Below, in pieces: positions 32,771 to 42,571 of a DNA stretch of 64,000 nt; within the stretch, counting starts at the first letter, position 1, and the number at the start of each line of letters is the position of its first letter. Source of the stretch: Bidens hawaiensis (taxonomy: Eukaryota; Streptophyta; Magnoliopsida; Asterales; Asteraceae); the NCBI GenBank assembly GCA_021521415.1, contig JAIQDT010009134.1:1-64000 (forward strand), written 5' to 3'. Below the pieces are notes generated by a model, which was not told the DNA's origin, ran no database searches, and saw only the letters and a list, made by a program, of their open reading frames with translations. Both the position numbers and the translations under genes were made by a program.

Positions 32771-34140
32771 GAAGTGGGGAGGGGGTGTGGTCGTGAGATA
32801 TACTGAGATAAGGAGAGAAGGAGTAGGTTGTTGATGTGGTGAATAGATTAGAAAAGTGGATTATGTCAATGTATTACATCACATTAAACTAGTTAGTAGA
32901 TTATAATCATTATAGGAATTTCATGTTAGTTTAGGATTGAAGAAAAAGGGAGGTCATATTAGGATTTTATTTGTTTTCTGGCTTGTCACCCCGAGGTCAT
33001 TGAGGGGGGGGGGGGGTATTGTTTGGAGCTGATGGTCTAGGTTTTTAGTTGTTTAGGTTGTTGGATTGACGAGCTGAGTTGTTCGGGTTTTGTTGTTGGT
33101 CGGTATTGATAGGTGGATTTTGGTTATTTTAAAGGCTGGTTCCGGTTATTATTGTGGTCATGGTAAAATATGTTGTCTTCGGGTAAAGGGTTTCGATTAA
33201 GGTTTTAGTTTTGATTCTTTTGGGCTTCCATCCCAGATTCTCTATTTTGAGCTCCGTTTTGCCTTGCTAACCTCTCTATTTCTGGCTTGAAGATAAGTGG
33301 AGATTGTCTCACTGAATGGCGTGTGTGCATAAACCTGTTACCTGCAAATATAACACAAATAAAAACTAAAACTAATACTAGAATAATACAAAGAAAATCA
33401 AATCACACAAAACAATGAGCGCACAATTAGGGTGAGTAGGCTGCTGAACCACGAGTAGTATGTGGTTTGCAACATGTAATTAATTTCTAACATTATGAAG
33501 TAAGCAAATAACAAAGATTTGGTTTTAATATCAAACAAGTAACTAATCAAAATTTAATCAATTAACAAAAGCAAATCACACCCATAGGTTCAAACATGTA
33601 ACAAATAGCAATCTCATGTCATCTACTAGATTAATTATCAATAATCGAATCAGGTTGGATAACTAGTTAAACCTTAGGTATCAACAATCGCTAACATATG
33701 ACGCTGGTTATCAAATGGCCCTCCTAGTGTGATTCAACTAAGGGCAATTGTATGCTTTAACACATTCAAACTAATCAATACAACCCCATGAACATATATC
33801 ACAACAACCGGCAAACTAATCGTTCTGATTGAAATAAACCTAAATTAACTGAATACACAATATTACCAAACACAAATGCTCATAGATCGATAATGAGCAA
33901 TTACAATTACTTTTTCTTAAAACATGAGAAAAACTATACAAATACAATAATCTACATCCCGTGTATGCCTCGAAAAGACTAGCCGCGCTTCGTCACCAAT
34001 AGATCTTCAGTTTTGATGAGGTTAACCATTGGGGATGATCTCTGGATGATTTGCATGGTTGGAAATCGTCTTCAACCTTCTGGAACTGCTCTAGAGCCTA
34101 ATGAATGTGTTTTATCCATAAAAATGGAAGTTATATAGAA
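32771..34140. other. Non-coding repeat DNA of copy A
   Basis: No coding frame. It contains a G13 tract at 33004-33016 and AC-rich sequence. Its class is unknown, but its partner in copy B shows it is repetitive. Confidence 0.5.
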
Positions 34141-34165
34141 AACCCTAATTTTCCCGTATTCAGGT

Positions 34166-34275
34166 CCCATCGCGTTTGGCGATGGGTGTCTTTAAGGTCC
34201 ATTGCGTAACGCGATGGACCAAAAGATCATCGTGTATCGTGATGGAAGTTCCTTAACCCTGTCGTGTAGCACGAC
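34166..34275. repeat. Array of four CGCGAT palindromes (copy A)
   Basis: Four imperfect palindromes in 110 bases: 34166-34186 (CCCATCGCG...CGATGGG), 34196-34220 (GGTCCATTGCG...CGATGGACC), 34228-34245 and 34261-34275 (GTCGTG/CACGAC). The matching set is at 55086-55210. Confidence 0.8.
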
Positions 34276-34744
34276 GAGTCTTCTCACCAGCAATCTTCAT
34301 TTCTTGTCTTGTTTTGCGTGCTGGTTATCCAATATTTTCATTCCGTACTCGTACAGGTCCAAAGTAACCGCATTAATCACATGTGACCTGACACAATTTA
34401 AGCACGTATGAAGTAGCAAATTTCATTCAACAAACAATTAAAATTATACAATTAACATGCTAAAAAATATATACATGATATCTGACCATCACATCCCCAC
34501 ACTTATATTTTGCTTGTCCTCAAGCAAACTCTAATGCAAACATCAACCTCTCTCATAGGTATGTCAAGTACCATCATTAATACTAGTAAGGTTTAAGGTC
34601 ATACCCGATTTCCAAGACTGACACTTTCTAGATTGATAACCCAACAAATATATTTTGATGATAATATAAAAACAATAAAGCCGCCCAAACGAGTGTACAT
34701 TGTTTCCGGTTAAGGCATACATGTTTATACCCCTCACACTATAT
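34276..34744. other. Non-coding gap of copy A
   Basis: AT-rich. Nothing recognised; most of it is absent from copy B. Confidence 0.5.
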
Positions 34745-35115
34745 GCACTCCTCTTGATTAAAAGGCACAAGGGGAGCTCAAAAGGCATAAAATAAGCTTA
34801 AAAGTCACAAAAGGAGCCCAAAACAGCACAAAGAAGCCCAAAAGGCACAATGAGAGCCCAAAATGCACAGATGACGCAAAAAATGCATATAGAAGCCCAA
34901 AGACACAAATAACGCTTAAACGGCACAAAGGAAGCCCAAGAGTCACAAAAATAGCTCAAAAGGCACAAACGGAGCCAAAAAGACACAAACGGAGCCAAAA
35001 AGACACAAACGGAGACCACAAGAAGCAAAAGAAACCTAAAAGGGACAAACGGAACTTAAAATACACTAATGGAGCCTAGAAGGCACAAAGAAAGCTTAAA
35101 AGGCATAAAAGGAGA
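34745..35115. repeat. 20-base minisatellite (copy A)
   Basis: About 18 diverged units close to AAAAGGCACAAAGGAGCCCA. The period is not a multiple of three, so the Leu/Phe/Cys-rich open frames on the minus strand are artefacts of the repeat. A shorter version is at 55205-55470. Confidence 0.85.
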
Positions 35116-35356
35116 TGCGTGTTCTCAGTTTAAGTAATTATAATTTTTATAAATTTAAACCCTTGATAACATATTTAGAATGGTAAATAAAACTAATTAT
35201 TATTTCACATGACATCACATACTTTTAAATTTATAGTTAATAATGGTGACTTGAGAAGCACAATACTCTATTAATGGTGACTTGACTTGCGTGCCAACTG
35301 CCCAACTATGTTTTCCATCGGGGCTATATCACTACAGAAAGAAGTAGGTAATCACG

Positions 35357-36140
35357 CAGGGCGATGCGTTTTGTTGTGTAAAGCGGTGAAGGCGGTCAAC
35401 CGTCACCCCGGTCTTGTTTAAAATGGTTTCCCTAAAACGGGGGATGGTGTGGGCCCCTCCTGCTCGGGATGGGTGGTTGTATCGGTTGGTGGTAGTGGTG
35501 CTTGTTGCTAACATATTTTTAATTGGTGGGCCAGCAGGGCATGTATGAGATACTGGTTGAAGAGAGTCTCGAACCTTGCCAAAATACGCGCTCACTTGGA
35601 AGGATGACGCGATGACTTTGACCAGAAGTGTCTTTGAGGTCCAGATGACCGAGGCAACCAGCAGCTCGACGAGAGTCCGGGTAACGTATGCCAACGCCCG
35701 ATGACCCTGTCCAAACATTCTGACCTTGTCATCAATTGCCAGCTGCCACACGACCAACACGAGCGCGAGGCTGAGGGCGTTGTGGAACCCAGCCTTTAGC
35801 CCGTAGACGAAGTACAACACTTTCCTACGCAACACAAAACACCTCACAATGGGTAAGATTAGTCCCCGTAGAGCCCAGCCAGAAACGAGGCGGCCAAACA
35901 ACAGTACCAGAGTCATAAGGGCCCACCACCAGGACGCCATTCCGAATAATTCAAAGTTTAAAAGGACCGGGAGGGTGAAGGTGCAGGTAAAAAATGCAAT
36001 AATGAATACCAAGGCAACAACATGAATAACAGGGAACACCCATCATACCTTGTTTAAAATTTCCTATAATATTCATCTTCATATTCATTATCATTATTAT
36101 CATCATTATCAGTAATATTCAAATGGGACAACCTTTCCAT
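35357..36140 (-). pseudogene. MSL10-like mechanosensitive channel fragment, left inverted arm
   Basis: Minus-strand frame of about 230 codons from about 36039, with two hydrophobic transmembrane-like segments. It carries the plant MSL signatures LLFGRLVSGWALRGLI, VLRRKVLYFVYGLK, VKVIASSFQVSAYFGKV and, near the end, VTVDRLHRFTQQNAS. These belong to the N-terminal membrane part of MscS-like (MSL8/9/10) plasma-membrane channels. The pore-forming TM and the MscS beta domain are missing. Upstream, an acidic Asp/Glu/Asn stretch (RLSHLNITDND) is cut from this frame by a stop and a frameshift near 36055. It ends abruptly at 35357 against segmental-duplication DNA. Partner arm at 36195-37113. Confidence 0.75.
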
Positions 36141-36194
36141 CTCTGTCTCTGTCCTAATAACACCACCACAACCAGCTCGTCGTCTGTTATTCGG
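36141..36194. other. Spacer of the MSL inverted repeat
   Basis: A short partly mirrored centre: AATATTCAAATGGGACAACC on the left mirrors GGTTGTCCCATTTGAATATT on the right, with about 50-70 unpaired or poorly paired bases between. Confidence 0.65.
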
Positions 36195-37113
36195 ACAAAG
36201 ACAGAGAGGTTGTCCCATTTGAATATTACTGATAATGATGATGAAGATGAATATTATCAGAAATTTAAAGCAAGGTATGATGTGTGTTCCCTGTTTATTC
36301 ATGCTGCTGCCTTGGTATTCATTGTTGCATTTTTTACCTGCACCCTCACCCTCCCCGTTCTTAAAAACTTTGAATTATTCGGAATGGCACCCTAGCAGTG
36401 GCCCTTATGACCCTGGTACTGTTGTTTGGCCTCCTCGTGTCTGGATGGGCTTTATGAGGACTAATCTTATCCATTGAGAGGCGTTTTGTGCTGCGTGGGA
36501 AGGTGCTGTACTTCGTCGACGGGCTAAAGGCTTGGGTCCACAACGCCCTCGCGCTCGTGTTGGTTGCGTGGCGGCTGGCTTTTGATGACAAGGTTGGATT
36601 GTTTGGACGGGGTCATCGGGCGTTGGCATACGTCACTGGACTCTCGTCTCGCTGCTAGTTGCCTCGGTCATCTGGACCTCAAAGACGCTTCTGGTCAAAG
36701 TCATCGCGTCATCCATCCATGTGAGCTCGTATTTTGACAGGGTCCGAGACTCTCTTCAACCAGTATCTCATACACGCCTTGCTGGGGCCACCGATTAAAA
36801 ACAGGCAACAACAAGCACCACCACCACCAACCGATACAACCACTCATCCCGAACAGGAGGGCCCACACCAGCCCTCCGTTTTGAGGCAACCATTTTAAAC
36901 AAGACCGGGGTGACGGTTGATCGCCTTCGCCGCTTTACGCAACAAAACGCATCGGCCCTGCGTATGACGCGCCTCATGGACGTTGTTCGGACCAAGGTTC
37001 TCTCGTCTACCTTAGACAAGCAGCTGGGCGACAGTGCTGACGGGGATGATGACCAAGAGGTGGAACGTGCCGCCAACCATATACCCAAAAACGTTGCGAA
37101 ACAAGGCTCCTAG
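36195..37113 (+). pseudogene. MSL10-like mechanosensitive channel fragment, right inverted arm
   Basis: Plus-strand counterpart of the left arm. It reads RLSHLNITDNDDEDEYYQKF, then FIHAAALVFIVAFFTCTLTLP, and a TAG (about 36393) and frameshifts follow. Further MSL pieces appear in other frames (VLRGKVLYFV, LLGPPIKN). It extends beyond the left arm to SALRMTRLMDVVRTKVLSST and ends at an exon-like boundary NHIPKNVAKQGS with a stop at 37113, where MSL genes usually have NVA-PG before an intron. The arm is degenerate and not translatable as a whole. Confidence 0.7.
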
Positions 37114-38429
37114 TAAGTTCCATCCTTGATCTAAATTATAATAAGTTTGATTTGTTTTTGTGTGTTTCACATATATATATATATATATATATATATTGAA
37201 ATGCTTGTTTGTTTGAATGCTTGTTTGACCGCTTTCAAAATGTAGTTTGACTGAATATATGTTTGAACGACTTATTTGCTTGATTTTGTGTGTTTCAAAT
37301 ATATGTTTGACTGCTTGTTTGTTAGTGTTTGACTGCTTGTTTGTTAATGTTTCATCGAATATGGAATTAAAATACTATGTATGTGCCTGTAATGAACAAT
37401 TGAACAGGTAGAACGAGTTTTGAAAACAAACTGTTTTGCACAACCTATTCAATCTAACCAGAACTAAACCCTAAACCAAAAGTTGTTCCCAAATTAAAAA
37501 TTCTGAAACGCTTTTACTTATGTTTGACCCGTAACATGTAATTGAAACTCCATTTTGAAATAGCCTAAAATATCATCATGTAAGCTATGACCGACAATTT
37601 TGAAATGTGTTAGCTTCATATTCACAGGAAACGTGAAAATACCCACGATCTTCGTTCCGGATCGTCCGTACCGGAATTGGGTAGAGAGTCGTATCAATTG
37701 CTTCGGAAAAGCGATCCGGTTTGCTAACTGTCATCGTTCCCGGTTTCAATCTTATTCCCAATTGATTCGATTCGCGTTCTCAATTGATTCAGTTCGCGTT
37801 CCGTATTGATTTCAATCGCTGATTATTGGCGCAAATTTTTTCTGTTGTTTACGATGTAATCTGGGTATTTGGAAATTTGCATTTTCCATCGTTTAAGTTA
37901 ATTTACTAATTAAAAGTTACCCTTAACTTTATAGATATTGTAGATAGATGTTATTTACATATTAAACCATAAATAAAGCTTATTTAAAGTTAACGTTCAT
38001 TTAAGTTATGTTAGAAACTTAAGAAAATTATTAAAAAAATCTATATTAAATTGTCATGTATACGATACGATGCACCAAACTATACGGTATCGCGTACCGA
38101 ATTGGCGTTCCGAATGAACCTACCCCCTCTCGTACTGAATTTTTAAAATGTACGAATCGCGTACCCGTTTTTGTACCGCGTACCGGAACGTACCACGATC
38201 CATGTGACTATGCAGGGAACCCCGATGGTGATCGGATGCGTGTTTTGTTCATTCATTCTTCGATAACACGTTGCTAAGGTGTGTGTACTTCTTAGTTGTG
38301 GCATCCGTCATAACCTAAGGTTTATAATCAATCACCCTATGGTTGTGTTTTGGGTTTCTTGAACTTTTGCAATTGGATCATTGGTGGGATTTTGATTGCA
38401 TCAAAGTTCTCGCTTTGTAAAATCCCAAC
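37114..38429. other. AT-rich gap with repeat relics
   Basis: Contains an (AT)n tract at about 37170-37196, several TTTGACTGCTTGTTTG repeats (37200-37350), and GTACC/CGTTCC-rich blocks at 37640-38200 that look like a non-autonomous DNA transposon of unknown class. No gene. Confidence 0.45.
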
Positions 38430-38442
38430 AGTGTATCAAAGC
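38430..38442 (+). promoter_or_regulatory. Possible retroelement primer-binding site
   Basis: TGTATCAAAGCC follows ...AAATCCCAACAG, the arrangement of an LTR end plus PBS. The LTR start was not found and no coding follows, so this would be an isolated relic. Confidence 0.35.
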
Positions 38443-38886
38443 CGCTTTTGCAAGGTTCTAGAACTGTGATCCGGGTTAACTTCCGGTTACAAGTTAACCT
38501 CGATCAAAGATTTGATTTTTCAATAAAAATCAATTTCTCGGATAAAGAAAGATTCAAACTTTATTAATCGTAATTGATTAATAATTAGTTTAAAACTTTA
38601 ATGTTGATTGTGTTGTTCAATGCATTTGAAGTCATACAGTCCCCTTGTGTGTTTGTTTGGTTGTTTTAGTTGGTTTGTGTCTATTTTGGTTGTTTTAGTT
38701 GGTTTGTGCCTATTTTGGAGGCTTGCGTGTATTTTTCATTTTTTGTATTTAAAAAGAAAAAGTAGAATAGGTTTTATTTAATGCATTTGAGAAATCAAGA
38801 CTAAAGGAAGAATGAAGATTCAAGAACTAGACAGTTGAAAATTTCAAATTGAAGATTTGTGAGAATTTAATTCTCGAAACTTTGAC

Positions 38887-39260
38887 CTTGACCTTCTATA
38901 GGTGTTTTGATGGTCGTGTCGGCTCTCACGCTTTTTAAGAAACTACACGATTATAAAAATAAATCAATAATCACAATAAAATACATAATATTTGAAATTA
39001 AGATTTTATACTAAAGATAAGATTTTGAAATAGAAAAGTTATCTTATATAGGAGTATGTGATAAACATGAAATTAAAATTTTATGGATTTAATAAAAACC
39101 TACTTAATAAGAGCTTTTATTTTGGGTTGAGTGAAACAAGATATATCACAACTGCATAAACCTTTCTCTCTCTTTTCTTATTAAAATTTTGAATGGGACA
39201 AAATAATTACAATTATTTATCATCAAACCGGCTGCTTCTAGAACCCAAATACTTGATATC
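38887..39260. repeat. Direct duplication, unit 1
   Basis: Matches 39613-40005 (shared TCTATAGG-GTTTTGATG-TCGTGTC, then GAGCTTTTATTTT and CATAAACCTTTCTCTC). Confidence 0.8.
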
Positions 39261-39612
39261 TAAAACTAAAAAGATAATGTTAACCAACTTTAAACACAAA
39301 GTAATTCAATTGAGTACTTAGCTTTTATTGATAATCTCCAAACCACCCCCCCCCCCCCCCTTCACGCTTGTACTATCCGTTTGGCCCTTTGAGTTAGTAT
39401 TGTCACATTTTTCACACTCCCTTTCAATACCGACCTTTCCATTCCCAAGCATGATCTAAAGATCTAAATCTTCCAACCATGCGATGGACAAACTTTTCGT
39501 TAGCATGTCTTTCGCGCTTATCAATATCGATCATATTAATCTCAGCTTTTAACACCCATTCATGAATAAAGTGATGGTATATTTTGATATGCCATGTCCT
39601 TTTATCTTTGTC
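39261..39612. other. Spacer with family F copy 2 start and a C15 tract
   Basis: C15 at 39346-39360. 39543-39612 matches the first 70 bases of family F. Confidence 0.6.
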
Positions 39613-40005
39613 GTTGACTTTCTATAGGCGTTTTGATGTTCGTGTCAGCTCTCACGCCATCAAAACCCTAAATGGCTAAAAACGCATTATTTTTGTAATC
39701 GTGTAGTTTAAAAAATAATCATGATAACATACATAAAGTTTGAAATTAAGATTTTAAACTTATGAAGATAAGATTTTGAAATAGAAAAGTTATTTTATAG
39801 AGTATGTGATAAACATGAAATTAAAGTTTTACGGATTGAACAAAACCTACTTAATAAGAGCTTTTATTTTCAATTAATTGAAACAAGATACGATCACAGT
39901 TGCATAAACCTTTCTCTCTTTTCTTATTAAAATTTTGATCGGCATAAAGGAATTACAATTATTTATCATCTAACCGACTACTTCTCAGACCCAAATAGTT
40001 AATAT
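39613..40005. repeat. Direct duplication, unit 2
   Basis: Second copy of 38887-39260 with scattered substitutions and a ~45-base insertion near 39660. Confidence 0.8.
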
Positions 40006-40009
40006 GCTG

Positions 40010-40440
40010 TCTTTTAACACCCATTAATAATTAAAGTGATTGTATATTTTGATATGCCATGTCTTTTTATCTTTGTCGTTGACTTTCTTTTGCCAACCAT
40101 GTCTCTTCGTGTACTTATGTTGATTCTAGTTTCGCCTTTATCATGACTTTTCTTTAGATTTTCCGTCTATTAATCACTCTTTCTTGAACTTATGCTTCTG
40201 TTTCGCCAAAGCCTCCTGTTTTGCCCACTAAGAGGTCTAAACTAACAAAAGATAAGTGCAAACTAAGGCCTTAGGATCCCGGAACATTTCCCCAAGGAAA
40301 ACACCAAATCAAACTAAACAAACAACCAAACCTAACAAAATAGTTAGGCCACCCCCCCCCCCCCCCAAAACGGGTGTCAACCTAAAAGCGTAGACAACTT
40401 ACAAAGAACAACCCAAAAGAAAACAATATTCAATCTAATT
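40010..40440. repeat. Dispersed repeat family F, copy 3
   Basis: Full-length match to 12886-13282. Contains C15 at 40352-40366. It shows what followed AGAACAACCCAAAAG before the Gypsy junction at 13283. Confidence 0.8.
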
Positions 40441-41140
40441 ATTACAAATCATGACTCAAAATAGGTCATAAAACAAAACAAAATTTAAAACCATTCATCC
40501 ATAGCCATAAGCCAGATTTGTTACATAATCCAAGCAAGCAAGCTCAAACTATCATCAACCACATGCTTCTTCCAAAACCAACCCTCAAGATGAAAAACTA
40601 ATTGCTCCAAAACAAAAGCAACAAACCAAATACTTGAGTTACCCTTATTCAAAATACAAATTAACATGTAAGCCAAATTCACAAACTAATAAGCATCTTA
40701 AATGAGTCACTAGTAAATCCTAAAGACACATAATTAATGCATATACAAAGTCAGCCATAACAAAGACTGCGGCAACTTCAATCTTGACAAGTTAAACCAA
40801 TATTTTGACATACCCCAAGCTATATCCCAAGTCTTCCAACAAAACAATTTGTAATCTTGGATCTTATAACAAACACTATGGTCACACCAATTCGAATAAA
40901 ACCAATCTGTCAATTGCCAACAACCAATTTTTATGACCATAATCAAACTTTTTGCCACTCCACTTGATAAACCAGAAAAGTTCTATATCAATCTTGCAGT
41001 TTCAACAAATACACCCAATCTGCAACACAAAGGTTTTTATACCCTTAAGGATCACAAACATATAAATAACCCAAGAACTACTACCTAGCCAAGAAAGCTC
41101 AGCGCACAGCCCCTCTTCTCCAAAGCAATATCTTCGTTAA
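40441..41140. other. Gap without recognised features
   Basis: AC-rich, non-coding. No repeat partner seen in the window. Confidence 0.5.
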
Positions 41141-41603
41141 TGTTAGTGCAAGGTTTTGGTCATCTCGAGTCTTTGTAATAGTTTGTAATTTATTATTAAT
41201 TTAATGCAAGGGTATTTTAGTAATTACTATCCCATTCGTTAAGTTTTAGGTAGTAATTCGTTAAGCATGTTTAACGAATGACAGTTATTATGTTATTCGT
41301 GTCCATTCGTTAAGGATGTTTAACGAATGGACCTTAATCGTTATCGATATGTACCCATTCGTCATGGAATGTTGACGAATGGGGTATAGCGAATGAGTTA
41401 TTTGCTATACCATTTTGTTATCTAATGTAATGAAGAAGAATGGAGGCCATTCGTTACAGAATGTGTAACGAATGGCATTAGTCTTCTATATATAGGCTGA
41501 TCCAGCCGACATAATTTAAGTGTTGTTTAAGTATCCTCTCTCTAAGCCGTTACTTTGTCCGTTTACTCACTCACACACTTCGTTCGTTAACATATTAATC
41601 ACA
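41141..41603 (+). repeat. Candidate Copia 5' LTR
   Basis: Starts TGTTAGTGCAAGG and probably ends near ATCACA. A degenerate PBS (ATATCAGATAAC, 41609-41620) follows. It holds about ten CATTCGTTA/TAACGAATG motifs and a TATA box (CTATATATAG, about 41487) followed by a pyrimidine-rich start region. No 3' partner is present, so the borders are inferred. Confidence 0.55.
41486..41495 (+). promoter_or_regulatory. TATA box of the candidate LTR
   Basis: TCTATATATA, about 100 bases upstream of the LTR end. This fits a plant LTR promoter driving the plus-strand gag. Confidence 0.5.
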
Positions 41604-42571
41604 TACATATATCAGATAACTAGATCCGTAAGTCAATTCATCATGAAGTGATTGGATATTTATTGTTCGAGTGTTAATTATAGATCCGAGGTTGTGTTTA
41701 TTGATTTTCATTGAATTAACATGATGAGATGTTAATTGGCTGATGAATTGGTTGGAATTCGATTCGGTTTTGGTAGTGTTATATTTGTGGTTATTCAATT
41801 GTGTTATTAAGGTGAATTGGGATGGCATTGGATTAATTTGGGTGTTACGAGAAAAGAGGATTCTGTTAGTGTTATTTTTGGACTAAGTTTGGATTGATTA
41901 TAGTGGTTCGGATTGTTTCGGGGTTGTTTGCGAGATTGATACGAGTATTTTGAATGGTTATATGTGTGATTTGGTTAAGTTTTGACCACTTAATCCATTG
42001 ATTTGTGATTGGTTTGGAAAAGGTTTGTATCTGGAAACATTTTCAGATCTAGAAGCTGAACTTTGAATGTTTGAAGATTTGAAGATACACATTCATTTGT
42101 TATGATGATTTTGATCATTCGCTACGCGTCAAGTTTGTTACAACAAAATAACAACCTTATTCGTTACTGTAGCTAATTTGTTATTATTCAATCGTGATAA
42201 ATACTCATTCGTCATTGATCATTCGTTCATCCTTTCACCCATTCGTTACCCTCACATTCGCTACCACATTCGTTATCAGTCGTTAAGATATTCGGGTGTT
42301 GATTCGTCATCTATGTATCTTTATTTGTGATAGCCATTCGTTATTATCATTCGTGAAGACTGAGAACAATTCGTCACTTCATTCGTCGCAAGATTCTTAC
42401 TCTCATTCTTTAAACATTATCCATTCGCTACTGATCACCATTCGTAACCATAATTATCCATTCGTTAATATATCCTTTCGTCCTATCCATTCATGACAAA
42501 TATTTTTACTCTAAACCTTTAAGTATTAAATTTTGAAATTGTTAATCCTAAACTTTTAATTTACTTTTGAT
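41604..42571 (+). other. Leader of the SIRE-like element, CATTCGTTA-rich
   Basis: Non-coding. 42060-42500 carries about 15 copies of ATTCGTTA, ATTCGCTA or ATTCGTCA. Confidence 0.6.

Larger units (their letters stand above)
31589..35356. repeat. Segmental duplication, copy A
   Basis: Matches 51858-55718 (copy B) in the same orientation through the Copia RT part and the non-coding DNA to its right. Compared with B, copy A lacks ~270 and ~200-base blocks around the poly-G tracts near 33000, and keeps ~575 bases (34272-34847) that B has lost. Confidence 0.85.

Noticed and set aside
34758..35028. Leu/Cys/Phe-rich membrane-protein-like frames
   Set aside because: They are translations of the 20-base minisatellite; the period is not a multiple of three and no start or regulatory context exists.
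35332..36039. Functional small MSL channel protein
   Set aside because: The open frame starts at a GTG and lacks the pore helix and the MscS beta domain. Its end runs into unrelated repeat DNA and an inverted partner is present, so it is scored as a gene fragment.
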